The notes: generated from the letters alone by a model not told the origin. A stretch of DNA of 64,000 bases from Candidatus Calescibacterium sp. (GCA_025060505.1 JANXBU010000001.1:248001-312000); one strand, 5' to 3'. Counted from the first letter of the stretch, positions 25,804 through 36,231 are shown. Numbers and translations: made by a program.

Positions 25804-26772
25804 ATGTTTGAGAGCATAGTTGAAGGATTTCTGAAGCAAGATAAACTTTCTCTTGCAAAAGCCATAAGTTTTGTTGAGAGAAATCCAGAAAGAGCACATG
25901 AGCTTATGACAGTTCTTTCAGAAAAGACAAAGAAAAATCTTCTTGAAGATAACTCACACATAATAGGAATAACAGGACCACCGGGGGTCGGCAAAAGTAC
26001 AATAATATCTCAGATAATACAGAATATAAATTGCGGGGTTATTCTCTGTGATCCCTCATCTCAAGAAGGTGGAGGAGCCATCTTAGGAGATAGGATAAGA
26101 ATGGCCGGGGTTCAGGCAAAAGAAAAAGTCTTCATAAGGAGCCTGGGAACAAGAGGAGAACTTGGTGGAGTATCTTTAAACACAGGAGATATAATAAACT
26201 TGTATGTGTTTTTTGGAATGGAAAAAATCATAGTAGAAACGGTTGGAGTTGGACAAATAGAAACAGAAATATACAAGATCTCAGATACTGTAATTCTCAT
26301 AGTATCTCCCGAAAGCGGTGACGAAATACAATTTATGAAAAGTGGAATTTACGAGGTGGCAGATATAATAGTGATAAACAAAGCAGATAGACCACTTGCA
26401 GACAAGATATACAACGAAATAAAAACAGCAAGAGATCTTGGCAAAATGGTTCTTTCTAACATGAACAGAAAGCAGGAATGGGAAATACCAATCATAAAAA
26501 CAGTAGCAAAAAGTGGAGAAGGTATTGATGAACTTCTCAAACAAATAGAAAATCACAGAGAATTTTTAAAATCCAAGAAGATACTTGTTGAAAAAAGGAA
26601 AAAAAGGCTGGAAAGAGATTTTCTGAGCTCTATATCAAGAGAAATATTAGCAAGAATAAAAAATAGTAGGATCTATGATGAAAGAAAAAAGGAGATCTTT
26701 GATGGCAAAAGAGATCCTTACTCAGCAGCAAAAAGTTTGGTTCAAGAAATAATAAAAAATGGTACCTGGTAA
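25804..26772 (+). CDS. meaB: Methylmalonyl-CoA mutase-associated GTPase MeaB/ArgK
   Basis: A G3E GTPase with P-loop GITGPPGVGKST, the segment DPSSQEGGGAILGDRIRM, ETVGVGQIETE and base motif NKAD. MeaB guards and loads adenosylcobalamin-dependent methylmalonyl-CoA mutase. Length (322) is normal. It diverges from the B12 genes cbiF and cbiG, which fits a B12 link, although no mutase gene is in the window. A TAAAAT box lies nine bases before the ATG and there is no Shine-Dalgarno sequence, so the mRNA is probably leaderless. Confidence 0.88.
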   Translation: MFESIVEGFLKQDKLSLAKAISFVERNPERAHELMTVLSEKTKKNLLEDNSHIIGITGPPGVGKSTIISQIIQNINCGVILCDPSSQEGGGAILGDRIRMAGVQAKEKVFIRSLGTRGELGGVSLNTGDIINLYVFFGMEKIIVETVGVGQIETEIYKISDTVILIVSPESGDEIQFMKSGIYEVADIIVINKADRPLADKIYNEIKTARDLGKMVLSNMNRKQEWEIPIIKTVAKSGEGIDELLKQIENHREFLKSKKILVEKRKKRLERDFLSSISREILARIKNSRIYDERKKEIFDGKRDPYSAAKSLVQEIIKNGTW

Positions 26773-26802
26773 AATTCAAGTTTATTGTTTATCTTCTGGT
26801 TC

Positions 26803-27999
26803 CTATTCCTCTTCCAGAAACGAGAAATCCAGAGAAAGAAATTTTTTGATTATATCTTCATTTATAATACCTATGTATCTGCCTACAAACTTTCCGTTAT
26901 AGAAAAACAGGGACTCTGGGAGTCCGTAAGGAGAATATATTCCATCTCCGAGTATATCTTCTATCAGGAAGATTGGGTAGTTTATATTGTATCCATCAGA
27001 TAGAAAATTCAGTATATTTTTTCTTGTATCATCTGCTATTGAAATTATTGCTACCTCGTATTTTGAGTTAGCCTTTATCAGATCCGGTATTTCTTTCTTG
27101 CACGGATTACAATTTGTTGACCAGAAATTAACTATGATATATATTGATTCCGTTGGGAAGATATTGTTGATTGGTTTGTATTTTCCGGAAAATATTCTCC
27201 TGTAAATCTCTGATGAATTTGAAATTAAGGCTTTTCTTGATTTTATCAGTTCCTCGTCTACATCTGGTTCAGATTTGACAAATTTCATAAGCCTTTCTTC
27301 AAAGGAGCTAAAATCAAAGAAAGAGATTGAGATCGCATTCAATTTGTTAAAAGAAAAAACTATTCCAAAAGCTATGAGTAAAACTCCTGATACAAATTCA
27401 ACTGATCTTAAAAATTTTTTGAACTTATATGAGAATTCAAGAAACTTAGATATAAATATTGAAGACAACAAGAACGGAATTCCTATACCCAGAGAGAAGA
27501 CAAAGAGCAAAAAAGCTCCATACACTACTTCATAAGATGAAGCTATAACAAGAATTCCAGCAAGAATTGGACCGATACACGGGGTCCATCCAACAGCAAA
27601 GAAGGTACCAAAAATTAAAGGGAATACGTATTTTGGTAAAGATATTTTTGAGACATCAACCCTTCTTTCCTTTAGGAAACCAGGAATTCTCAGAACTCCA
27701 ATGAGATTTAATCCTAAGATAATAAGTAGTATTCCTGAGAGAAGCATTATCTCATTTTTGTAGGCTTTCAGAATTTTTCCCAAGAAGGCAGCAGATGCAC
27801 CAAGTATAGAGAATGTTATAGAAAAACCAAGAATGAAGAAAACAGAATAAAATAGAACTGAATGCGAAAAGTTTTTATCTTTTATGTCTCTTAACGAAAC
27901 TCCAGTGATAAGAGATATATAAGCTGGTATAAGAGGAAAGAAGCAAGGTGAGAAAAAAGAAAGCAACCCCCCTATAAAAGAAACAAATACTTCAATCAT
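26803..27999 (-). CDS. CcdA/DsbD-type membrane protein fused to a thioredoxin-like domain
   Basis: Residues 1-225 are a six-helix CcdA-type electron carrier with paired cysteines in FFSPCFFPLIPAYISLITG (Cys19) and GWTPCIGPILAGIL (Cys141). A linker follows, then a TlpA-like thioredoxin domain with active site CNPC (297-300) in NFWSTNCNPCKKEIP. Such proteins move reducing power from cytosolic thioredoxin to periplasmic targets such as cytochrome c maturation or oxidised proteins. The fusion makes it self-contained. It converges with meaB, whose stop lies 30 bases from this gene's end. Confidence 0.85.
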   Translation of the reverse strand: MIEVFVSFIGGLLSFFSPCFFPLIPAYISLITGVSLRDIKDKNFSHSVLFYSVFFILGFSITFSILGASAAFLGKILKAYKNEIMLLSGILLIILGLNLIGVLRIPGFLKERRVDVSKISLPKYVFPLIFGTFFAVGWTPCIGPILAGILVIASSYEVVYGAFLLFVFSLGIGIPFLLSSIFISKFLEFSYKFKKFLRSVEFVSGVLLIAFGIVFSFNKLNAISISFFDFSSFEERLMKFVKSEPDVDEELIKSRKALISNSSEIYRRIFSGKYKPINNIFPTESIYIIVNFWSTNCNPCKKEIPDLIKANSKYEVAIISIADDTRKNILNFLSDGYNINYPIFLIEDILGDGIYSPYGLPESLFFYNGKFVGRYIGIINEDIIKKFLSLDFSFLEEE

Positions 28000-28132
28000 A
28001 CATAATTATTTCAAATTTATTCATCCAGAAAAAGACAAGTAAATTTTGCAGTTTTGAATGATAGGTTTTGGAAAAATCAATGAAATCTGAAAAAGATGCT
28101 GCTAGAATCTTGAAGATTACATAATTACAGAT

Positions 28133-28660
28133 ATGGCTTATATTGGAGAAAAAGCACCAGAGTTCAGTGTCTCGGACATATATGGTAAGCTGGTAAGGCT
28201 TTCTGTAGGAAAGAAAAAAGTTCTCGGGTTCTTAAGATACATAGGATGTCCATACTGTCAAAGAGACATTATGAAAATGCTTTCAAAATCGAAAAACTTT
28301 GAAAAAGCAGATGTAATACTTATTTCACATAGTACAGCAGATGTTCTGAAAAAATACCTTGAGAAACTCAGAGATTTTCCATTTATTATGGTATCCGATC
28401 CTCAAAAAACAATATATAAAAGATATGGGGTCGAAGACGGAAGTCCTCTGGACTTCGTTAACCCAGCAGCAATCGTTGAATCTGTAAAAACAATTCCATC
28501 TTTAAAGGATTACAAGATTGTTCCAGGAGGTATAGATAAAAACTACTTCACAAGGCCTGCATTCTTTGTAATAGATGAAAACAATGTAATAATATACAAA
28601 TATCAAACAAAACATGTTGCAGATTCGTTTGATATAGACGAGATTATCGCAAAGCTTTGA
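28133..28660 (+). CDS. AhpC/TSA peroxiredoxin-like protein
   Basis: The 175-residue protein starts MAYIGEKAPEFSVSDIYGK, typical of the AhpC/TSA family, and has a CPYC pair (Cys39, Cys42) where the peroxidatic cysteine is expected. The central part FPFIMVSDPQKTIYKRYGVE and a late AFFVIDENN match the thioredoxin fold. It is probably a cytosolic thiol peroxidase or reductase. The CxxC form differs from the standard TxxC of typical two-Cys peroxiredoxins. It stands alone between two oppositely oriented genes. Confidence 0.75.
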   Translation: MAYIGEKAPEFSVSDIYGKLVRLSVGKKKVLGFLRYIGCPYCQRDIMKMLSKSKNFEKADVILISHSTADVLKKYLEKLRDFPFIMVSDPQKTIYKRYGVEDGSPLDFVNPAAIVESVKTIPSLKDYKIVPGGIDKNYFTRPAFFVIDENNVIIYKYQTKHVADSFDIDEIIAKL

Positions 28661-28757
28661 TGTTTTGCTGAAATCATAAAACAATACTTTTTATAGACTT
28701 TACTATATATCCAGAAGACACCAGACTTTTGTCACAGATCAAGAACATAATGGTAAA

Positions 28758-30185
28758 TCACACAGGTATTTTTCTTGAACCGAGTTCTGTATCTTGTAGA
28801 TATATTCCAATTTCCATAATTTTTCTCCTGATCTCGTCTGCTTCCTGGAATCTTTTCTCCTTTCTGAGTTCATTCCTTTTCTCTATGAGGCTGCATATTT
28901 CTTCATAGTTGTATCCCTTTTGCTCGCATCTTCTTCTGATCTCATCTTCTATGAAACTCGTTCTACCTAAAACCTGGATCCTGCCAAAAACTCCCAGAAT
29001 ATCTGAAGCTACATTCAAAAACTTCAAAAATTTCAAGAACGTGTATTTTGAGCCTTCCCTAATAGCTTTATCATACTCAGAAAATATGATGGAGATAGCT
29101 TCAGGTGTATTCATATCTTCTTCCAGAGCTTTCTCAAAATTTGAAACAGCAGATTCATCTGGTTCTACTTTGTTAATCTCTTCATGATTTATTTTGAGTT
29201 TATCCACAAGGAATTCTATGTTGTAATAGAAATTCACGAGAGTTTTTTCTTCTTTTTTTATATCCTCTATTCCTGAGATCTCAATATTGCTCCTGTAATG
29301 TGATTTTATAATAAAGAGTTTTAGGACTTCTGGATGAAACATATTGAGTATTTGTGGTACAGTTATTATGTTTCCAAGAGATTTTGACATTTTCTCTCCT
29401 CCTATAAAAAGATGACCGGCATGCAACCAGTATCTTACAAAAGTTTTTTGAGTGGCGGACTCAGACTGTGCGATTTCATTTTCGTGGTGAGGAAAGATAA
29501 GGTCTTGTCCACCGCCATGAATATCAAATGTTTCACCTAAATACTTCATACTCATAGCAGAACATTCAATGTGCCATCCGGGTCTTCCTTCTCCCCATGG
29601 AGACTTCCAAGATGGTTCGTAATCATACTTTTTCTGCTTCCAAAGAGCAAAATCAAGTGGATTTCTCTTCTTCTCTGAGACTTCCACTCTTGCTCCAGCA
29701 AGCATATCATCTTTGCTCATACCAGAAAGTTTGCCATAATCTTTGAATTTATCAACTTCAAAATAAACATCTCCATCTGAAACGTAAGCGTATCCATTTC
29801 TGATGATCTTTTGTATGAGTTCTATTATTTCCTGAATGTTCTCTGTTACTCTTGGCTCAAAATCTGGTTTAGCAAGTTCAAAATGTGATATATCTTCATA
29901 GAAAAGTTTTATGTAAGTTTCTGCGATCTCCTGAGCTGTTTTTCCTTCTTGCAGAGCTCTGTTGATTATTTTGTCGTCAACATCTGTGAAGTTTCTAACA
30001 AAGGTTACCTTATACCCTTTGTACTTGAAGTATCTTACAAGTATGTCAAATGGAATAAAACTTCTGATATGTCCTATATGCATTCTGTCATAAACTGTAA
30101 GTCCGCACAGATAGATTCCGACCTCCTTTTCTCGCAGTGGAACAAATTCTTCTATTTTTCTGGTTAATGTGTTTTTGAGTTTCAT
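28758..30185 (-). CDS. cysS: Cysteinyl-tRNA synthetase
   Basis: Class I synthetase of 475 residues. The N-terminus [16 protein letters not shown] leads to [17 protein letters not shown] (HIGH motif with the zinc Cys), then WHIECSAM and [15 protein letters not shown] zinc and substrate residues, and [10 protein letters not shown] (KMSKS). The C-terminal helical part ends [11 protein letters not shown]. It starts one base downstream of the rsfS stop, so the two form an operon. Confidence 0.95.
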   Translation of the reverse strand: MKLKNTLTRKIEEFVPLREKEVGIYLCGLTVYDRMHIGHIRSFIPFDILVRYFKYKGYKVTFVRNFTDVDDKIINRALQEGKTAQEIAETYIKLFYEDISHFELAKPDFEPRVTENIQEIIELIQKIIRNGYAYVSDGDVYFEVDKFKDYGKLSGMSKDDMLAGARVEVSEKKRNPLDFALWKQKKYDYEPSWKSPWGEGRPGWHIECSAMSMKYLGETFDIHGGGQDLIFPHHENEIAQSESATQKTFVRYWLHAGHLFIGGEKMSKSLGNIITVPQILNMFHPEVLKLFIIKSHYRSNIEISGIEDIKKEEKTLVNFYYNIEFLVDKLKINHEEINKVEPDESAVSNFEKALEEDMNTPEAISIIFSEYDKAIREGSKYTFLKFLKFLNVASDILGVFGRIQVLGRTSFIEDEIRRRCEQKGYNYEEICSLIEKRNELRKEKRFQEADEIRRKIMEIGIYLQDTELGSRKIPV

Positions 30186-30186
30186 T

Positions 30187-30642
30187 TTAGACTTCTTGTA
30201 GTCTTATGCTTCCATCTGGCTCAACATAAAATTTCTTCGCATCTATCCATAGCCCCTCAAGGTCATAAAATCTTCTTGATTCTCTATCAAATATATGGAG
30301 AATTATATCTCCAAAATCTACTACATTCCAACCCGCATTTGCTCTGAACTCAATGTTTCTTATGTTCATACTTTTCAAGCTTTTTGATAATTTCTTGAAT
30401 TCATATACTACTGCTTCAGTTTGAGTAGAACTGCCAGATTCACATATTACAAAAAAGTCCGCAATATGATTGAATTTCCTAAGATCTATTACCACAATGT
30501 TTTCACATTTTTTATCAAGAACAGTGTCTATTATTCTTTTGAGCTTCTGAGATATTTTTATTTTTTTGTCTTTAATTTGTTGTTGGATATCCTCTTGTGC
30601 TCTACTTAACTTTTTGTTTGATCTACCAGATCTAACTTTCAT
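30187..30642 (-). CDS. rsfS: Ribosomal silencing factor RsfS
   Basis: RsfS binds ribosomal protein uL14 and blocks subunit joining when nutrients are short. The conserved core is here: VVIDLRKFNHIADFFVICES, EFRANAGWNVVDFGDIILHIF and FYDLEGLW. Length is 151 residues; the first 30 are an extra Lys/Gln-rich extension not usual in the family. TAATAAT lies a few bases before the ATG and no Shine-Dalgarno sequence is visible. The cysS gene follows directly. Confidence 0.9.
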   Translation of the reverse strand: MKVRSGRSNKKLSRAQEDIQQQIKDKKIKISQKLKRIIDTVLDKKCENIVVIDLRKFNHIADFFVICESGSSTQTEAVVYEFKKLSKSLKSMNIRNIEFRANAGWNVVDFGDIILHIFDRESRRFYDLEGLWIDAKKFYVEPDGSIRLQEV

Positions 30643-30752
30643 TCTAAGATTATTACCTAAATTAAAAATCAGAATAATGCGATATATATTCTACAAGTAT
30701 TTATAATTTTTTCGTTTGCTTTGCATTATTATGATATTTTTTATTTTTATGT

Positions 30753-32549
30753 ATGTTTTACAGATCTGAAATCAAAAAAATCAAAACTGTTATTTTCTCC
30801 TTATCTTTTATACTATCACTTTATCTTCCTTGTCAATTATTTGGTGATATCCCAATATCTGAGCCTCCAAAGATAATTTTTTATCCTAAGAAAACAGGAA
30901 AAGATAAGGCGTTAATAAAAGGAGAAACTTGCAGTGGATGCGAGGTATTCGTGAAGGTAGAAGATAGAACATTTTCTCAGAAGGCAGATGAAAAGGGATT
31001 TTTTGATATTGAAGTTCAGATTGAAAAGAATAAAGAAAACAAGATAAGTATATATGCTCAAAGAGCGAAGAGAACTTCTCCACCAACTCAAATAACGATA
31101 AATCAATATGAAATTCTGCCACCTGAACCTAATTCTCCTCCAAAAGTAGATATTGATTCAATACCGAGATATACAAATGATTCTGGGGTGTTTGTATTCG
31201 GTAGAGCAAAACCGAGATCAAAAGTGGTTATACAAGGTGGATCAGCAAAAGCTGAGGGTTTTTCTGATGAAAATGGGTTTTTTGATATTCTTGTTTTCCT
31301 GAGGTTTGATAGTCTGAACGAGCTTGACGTGTATTATGAAGATGAACAGGGTTTTATTTCACCTAAAACTACATTTGAAATATACCAGATAACAAAAGCT
31401 CCCCCTACTCCCAAGGTTCAAAAAATTCCGGAATATACAAATCAGGAGAAGATAAAGATAAAAGGAAGAGCTGTTCCGGGGTTCAGGGTTGTGGCAGAAC
31501 TTCCAACTGGCAGCAGAATAGAATATAAAGCAGACGATGAAAACGGGAACTTTGAAGCTGAGGTATCTTTAATACCGAATTCAGAAAACAAAATATCTTT
31601 GTATACAGTCGATTTTGCGGGAAACTTTTCCGCTCCTGAAAGGATAGTTCTATACCAAGATAACATACCACCAAACCCACCAGAGATAATACTCTATCCA
31701 TCACAGGCTTATCAAGATAGGATAAATGTCTTAGGTAAGGGGGAACCGGAGACAAAAGTATTTGCTCAAATATTAGAGAAAGACTACGACGTTGGAAATG
31801 TTGATAAGGTCGGTAATTTTATAGCAGATGTTCCAATACTTAAGTTCAAAAGGCAAGTTAGAAGAAACTATGTAAATATTTATCTGAAAGATAAGGCTGG
31901 GAATAACTCATCCCCTGCACTGATAGTTGTAGATGCTCTTCCAGACATAAAGCAGACGAACATAAGTATAAATGCAGGATTGCACTCTTTTTTGGGAATA
32001 ACTTCAAGAGAATTTTTTGATGATCTCGGGAAAGCTCCTTCTGATTTCGCAGGTCTATCTGCTGAAATAAGATATGTAAGGATATTTCAGAGGAGAAGTG
32101 GTCCAGCTATGAGCATAGTAGGAGGATTCACAACTTCATTCCCGCGAGAAATTGATATCCCTCAGCTACAAGATCCATCTGTTAAGATCATAGGAAATGT
32201 AGATGAGGTATCAAAAATAAATCTTTCAACTATGTACATCACATTGAACATGGGAATAGCTCTGTTCTTTGAAGACTTTGATATAATTCCAGCAGTAGGC
32301 ATAGGTGGACTCGGATTGATAAAAAGTGGTCCAGTTTTGGAAAACGGAACAATCTTGAGAGAAGATAGATTATTTCTAAGTTATGTACTGAGAACAGACT
32401 TCACCATAAGGTATTCGCTGTTAGAGAATCTGAGTGTATATGGAAACACATCTTTTTCGTTTTCTCCTGTAAGCAATCTCAATGAAAGAGGGAGCTCTAT
32501 GGATGCTGGAGGACTGATACTTGGGATCGGTATGAGCTTTGGATTCTAA
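30753..32549 (+). CDS. Exported protein with Ig-like repeats and C-terminal beta-barrel
   Basis: The 598-residue product has an N-terminal signal (VIFSLSFILSLYLPCQL). Residues about 40-400 contain four Ig-like repeats, each with a KxxIKGxA/T start and a DExGxF core: ADEKGFFDIEV, SDENGFFDILV, DDENGNFEAEV and VDKVGNFIADV. The last about 190 residues have alternating strands (LSAEIRYVRIF, AGGLILGIGMSFGF) and end in Phe, the usual outer-membrane signal. The protein is probably anchored in the outer membrane with periplasmic or surface Ig domains. No specific family or function is known to me. Confidence 0.75.
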   Translation: MFYRSEIKKIKTVIFSLSFILSLYLPCQLFGDIPISEPPKIIFYPKKTGKDKALIKGETCSGCEVFVKVEDRTFSQKADEKGFFDIEVQIEKNKENKISIYAQRAKRTSPPTQITINQYEILPPEPNSPPKVDIDSIPRYTNDSGVFVFGRAKPRSKVVIQGGSAKAEGFSDENGFFDILVFLRFDSLNELDVYYEDEQGFISPKTTFEIYQITKAPPTPKVQKIPEYTNQEKIKIKGRAVPGFRVVAELPTGSRIEYKADDENGNFEAEVSLIPNSENKISLYTVDFAGNFSAPERIVLYQDNIPPNPPEIILYPSQAYQDRINVLGKGEPETKVFAQILEKDYDVGNVDKVGNFIADVPILKFKRQVRRNYVNIYLKDKAGNNSSPALIVVDALPDIKQTNISINAGLHSFLGITSREFFDDLGKAPSDFAGLSAEIRYVRIFQRRSGPAMSIVGGFTTSFPREIDIPQLQDPSVKIIGNVDEVSKINLSTMYITLNMGIALFFEDFDIIPAVGIGGLGLIKSGPVLENGTILREDRLFLSYVLRTDFTIRYSLLENLSVYGNTSFSFSPVSNLNERGSSMDAGGLILGIGMSFGF

Positions 32550-32575
32550 ATGTTTATATGTTGATCAAGTAAATA

Positions 32576-33016
32576 TTACAATTTTTGTTCTATCTCCACC
32601 CAGGGATTTTTTGAAACAATTTTTGTATCATACTGAATCTTATCTGCTGCGAGTTTTAGAGCATGCATAGCATCTTTTTCTGAAACTCCATCAAGCTCAA
32701 AAAGTATTGTTCCCGCTTTTACCCTAGCTTCGTATCCTACAACATCTCCCTTTCCTCCTCCCATTCTTGTTTCAGCTGGTTTTTTTGTCACAGGTCTGTG
32801 TGGAAATATTCTAACCCAAAGTTTTGCTGAGGAAGGTAGAGCTCTGATTATTGTCAATCTGCAAGCTTCTATTTGTCTTGCAGAAATTCTTGCTGGCTCC
32901 AAAACTTTTAGCCCCCATTTACCAAATGCTATCGTGTATCCATTCGAAGCTTTTCCTCTTGTTCTTCCCTTCCTGTATTTTCTGTACTTGAGCTTTTTTG
33001 GTTGCAAAAGAGACAT
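32576..33016 (-). CDS. rplP: 50S ribosomal protein L16
   Basis: L16 (uL16) of 146 residues: MSLLQPKKLKYRKYRKGRTRG, GKWGLKVLEPARISARQIEA, RIFPHRPVTKKPAETRMGGGKG and the terminal helix. These are diagnostic. In most bacteria rplP lies between rpsC and rpmC in the S10 operon. Here it is alone between the Ig-repeat gene and a TPR lipoprotein gene. The sequence looks intact and normal in length, so it may be the working copy or a second copy. Confidence 0.95.
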   Translation of the reverse strand: MSLLQPKKLKYRKYRKGRTRGKASNGYTIAFGKWGLKVLEPARISARQIEACRLTIIRALPSSAKLWVRIFPHRPVTKKPAETRMGGGKGDVVGYEARVKAGTILFELDGVSEKDAMHALKLAADKIQYDTKIVSKNPWVEIEQKL

Positions 33017-33175
33017 AAGCTACATAGTAAATTTAGATAAACCCAAATAGAAAATTTTCAAAAAATTTCTCAGAGCTTATTATATCTCAAGGTTTTATTA
33101 CTGATAAAGTTTTATCACTGGTATGGAAGATAATTAGGATCCTGAATTATAATTCCTTATTTATTTTCTTTATTT

Positions 33176-35335
33176 TCACTTAAAATCTATTCCTATTCTT
33201 TGAAGCGTCATTTTAGATAGAGCGTTTATAGTTGGTTGGCTCAGGCTTTTACCGAACATCTCTTTGTATTTTTCAGATTTTTGAAGTTCTGCACCTTTCC
33301 CTCCTGTTCCGTATATACTATCCATATAAGCTACTATAAGTATCATCCTCTTGTAAGGATCAGCGCGTAGAAAGAAATCTCTGTTCACTCCAACTGTTTC
33401 TGATATCTCATTTGCTATGTTATCTGGAATAGATGAGAAAGCAGAATATATTTCATCAAGCGATTTTTGTGCCAAACCAAGCTTCTTGAGAGATTGCGGA
33501 TTTATTGTATAGAGCATCAAGTTTGCCTCATTATAAAGTCTTTTTGCAGATTTGTCATCTGGATACTTGGCTATGTAGTCAGATATTGTTCTTTTCGCAA
33601 CAGCATAATTACCTTGTGTCATCAGAAACCTTATATATTCGTTGAAATTTCTTGACCGTGTTTGATCCTTTGAATTATCATAAGCTTTCTTATACATTTC
33701 TTCTGCAACTTTCTCATAACCTTTTCTCTTTTCGTAGATTTTTGCCAACTTTATGTACGCTTGGTCGTTATCCGGAGAGAATCTAACAGATTTTTCAAGT
33801 GCAGAGGATATTTGGCTTTCGTCTTCCCCTAAACTTTCAAGTAAAAGGGAGTATTTATACCATGTATCTCCATTCTTCGCAAAGGCTGTATCAAGAGTAA
33901 ACAATTTCTCATAGTACTCCTTTGCTTTTCTCAAATCCGATTTATTTTCAGAGTTTGAATATATCTGTGCAAGGAGCAGAATAGCTTCGTCTTCGTATGG
34001 ATCTATTCTTATTGCTTCTTCAAGTGTTTTTTTAGCTTCTTCTAACCTTCGTAGATTGTAGTATATTTCTCCTACAAGTGTTTGATACATAGCGAGTTTC
34101 TTTTGTAGTTCTCTATCGTATTTTATTTCTGGTAGGTTGTTTACTATATCCACAGCTCTTCTTGCCGGTTCCGAAGCTTGCTCCCATTTCATTATCATCT
34201 TCAAGGCATAAGCTCTTTTGTAGAAAATTGAATGAGAAGCATTTTCTCCCGCTAAATCTATTGCTCTTCTGTATGATTCGTCCGCGGCTTCAAAAAGATT
34301 CATTTTTATGTATGTATCTCCTAATTTCTCATATGTTTGATAATTCTCGTTGTATTCAAGAGATTTTCTATACATATCCTTTGCATCTTCGTATCTCTTT
34401 TCCTCAAAATATATATCTCCAATAGCAACATAGGAATCAGAGAAATCTGGTTTTATTCTGATCGACTCCCTGAATTTATCTAATGCTCTTGTATTCTGTC
34501 CTTTTTTAACAAAAGCAACTCCTTCATCGTAAAGAGTGTAAGCATCACAAGTTTGTATCATTCTTTTTGAGTCCGTTATGATTTTCTCTGGGAGACAGAA
34601 GTAATCCTTTATTCTATCAAGATAAGGTCTATCGGAACAATTCCTGTTTTTTATCTTAGAAAAAGCATCGTTTGCTTTCGTTCTTATTTTATCAACAAAA
34701 GCATCGTATATATCCTTTACATCCGCTAGAGCTATTTCTCTTATCTCTGGCTGTAATTTATTTATATCTTGACTCACATTTATATATACCGAACAGAATT
34801 GTTTCTCATCCGCTTTCAACAACCTCTCTCTGAACTCTACATAATTTTTTATAGAATCTGAAACACTGGGGACAACTGTGAAATTTACATTGCATATGTA
34901 ATCATAACCATCTTTATCAACATCGCCTTCTCTACAATATTTGAGTTTCTCTAAACTCTCAAATTTATCTGAGAATATATCTTTTGAAAATACTATGAAC
35001 TTTTGTGAATCTACTTTTATACTGATGCTTTGAGATAAATCTTCAACAGTAAAATCCAACCGTGTAGATATTCTACCATCGGTTATGTTTGATTTTGCTG
35101 TTTTTTTCTCTAAGGTTTTCCCATCTTCATCCTTTCTTTCCGCATAGGTGTTTACCGGAACTTTTGATATTATGGGAGTTATCCTTCTGTACTCTTCTTC
35201 TGGAACATCTTGGGGACGCTGTATTTGACCCTCAATGTTAAAGACTACTTTCTTCGGCCCCCCGCACTGATAAACAAACCCCAAAAGCATTAAAAAGAGC
35301 AAGCTTCTGCATAAAGCTATATTTTTGCTTCTCAT
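33176..35335 (-). CDS. TPR-repeat lipoprotein
   Basis: The 719-residue protein has a signal peptide with a lipobox ending in Cys24 (GFVYQC). Residues 30-260 are an unknown region that includes a DVDKDGYDYIC acidic loop. Residues about 270-580 are tandem tetratricopeptide repeats (for example SDSYVAIGDIYFEEKRYEDA and AILLLAQIYSNSENKSDL). It probably scaffolds protein complexes in the periplasm. A strong AGGAGGT ribosome site lies a few bases before the ATG at 35335. The gene diverges from uppS. Confidence 0.82.
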   Translation of the reverse strand: MRSKNIALCRSLLFLMLLGFVYQCGGPKKVVFNIEGQIQRPQDVPEEEYRRITPIISKVPVNTYAERKDEDGKTLEKKTAKSNITDGRISTRLDFTVEDLSQSISIKVDSQKFIVFSKDIFSDKFESLEKLKYCREGDVDKDGYDYICNVNFTVVPSVSDSIKNYVEFRERLLKADEKQFCSVYINVSQDINKLQPEIREIALADVKDIYDAFVDKIRTKANDAFSKIKNRNCSDRPYLDRIKDYFCLPEKIITDSKRMIQTCDAYTLYDEGVAFVKKGQNTRALDKFRESIRIKPDFSDSYVAIGDIYFEEKRYEDAKDMYRKSLEYNENYQTYEKLGDTYIKMNLFEAADESYRRAIDLAGENASHSIFYKRAYALKMIMKWEQASEPARRAVDIVNNLPEIKYDRELQKKLAMYQTLVGEIYYNLRRLEEAKKTLEEAIRIDPYEDEAILLLAQIYSNSENKSDLRKAKEYYEKLFTLDTAFAKNGDTWYKYSLLLESLGEDESQISSALEKSVRFSPDNDQAYIKLAKIYEKRKGYEKVAEEMYKKAYDNSKDQTRSRNFNEYIRFLMTQGNYAVAKRTISDYIAKYPDDKSAKRLYNEANLMLYTINPQSLKKLGLAQKSLDEIYSAFSSIPDNIANEISETVGVNRDFFLRADPYKRMILIVAYMDSIYGTGGKGAELQKSEKYKEMFGKSLSQPTINALSKMTLQRIGIDFK

Positions 35336-35474
35336 ATATTTACCTCCTATTATTTTATCTTATAACTCTTTGTTTATTTTTGTTTTTTACTTTGAAATAT
35401 TTGGCTGAACATCTAACAAGAAAATTGTTGATTATTTACCTTGTTTTTATTTTCAATATCTTAATTTAGTCTAT

Positions 35475-36218
35475 ATGTCATATAAACAGAAGCATCAGAT
35501 AAAAGTACTGCCAAATCATGTAGCGATAATAATGGATGGTAATGGGCGCTGGGCTAAAAAAAGAAATCTCCCAAGAATAGAAGGTCATAGGATGGGAGCA
35601 AAATCAGTCGATGAAGTGGTTCAGACTTCAAGAGAATTAGGAATAAAATATCTTACCTTATACTCCTTCTCAAAAGATAACTGGAAAAGACCGAAAGAAG
35701 AAGTAGAAGCTCTTATGCAACTACTAAAAGAATATCTCGTAAAAGAAAGAAAGAGAATGAAAGAGAACGGTATAAGGTTTGGAGTAATTGGGAATATAGA
35801 AGATTTTACACAAGATGTAATCGCAGAGATTCAGAATACCATAGAATTTACAGCAGATTGCAAAGATATGGTTTTGTGTCTTGCATTGAGTTATTCTGGA
35901 AGGGATGAGATAGTAGGTGTTGTAAGAAAGATCGCAAAAATGGTAGAAGAAAATAAAATCAAACAAGAGCAAATAGATAGGAAATTTTTAAGTAGTTTCT
36001 TTACCTTACCCGATGTTGATTTACTCATAAGGACATCTGGTGAGATGCGGGTTTCAGACTTTCTTCTATGGCAAATTGCTTACGCAGAGATATATATAAC
36101 TAAAAAACTCTGGCCAGATTTCAGAGGGAAAGATCTGATTAAAGCCATACTATGGTTTCAAAGCAGAGAGAGAAGATTTGGAATGACCTCAGAGCAACTC
36201 AAAGAGCAAAATCTGTGA
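35475..36218 (+). CDS. uppS: Undecaprenyl (polyprenyl) diphosphate synthase
   Basis: A cis-prenyltransferase that makes the lipid carrier for cell wall and LPS. It has VAIIMDGNGRWAKKRNLPR with the catalytic Asp, GIKYLTLYSFSKDNWKRP, and the C-terminal LLIRTSGEMRVSDFLLWQ with AYAEIYI. Length is 247 residues, which is normal. TAATTT lies seven bases before the ATG, with no Shine-Dalgarno sequence. The neighbouring genes are not cell-wall genes. Confidence 0.94.
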   Translation: MSYKQKHQIKVLPNHVAIIMDGNGRWAKKRNLPRIEGHRMGAKSVDEVVQTSRELGIKYLTLYSFSKDNWKRPKEEVEALMQLLKEYLVKERKRMKENGIRFGVIGNIEDFTQDVIAEIQNTIEFTADCKDMVLCLALSYSGRDEIVGVVRKIAKMVEENKIKQEQIDRKFLSSFFTLPDVDLLIRTSGEMRVSDFLLWQIAYAEIYITKKLWPDFRGKDLIKAILWFQSRERRFGMTSEQLKEQNL

Positions 36219-36231
36219 AGTTTTGCTTTTA

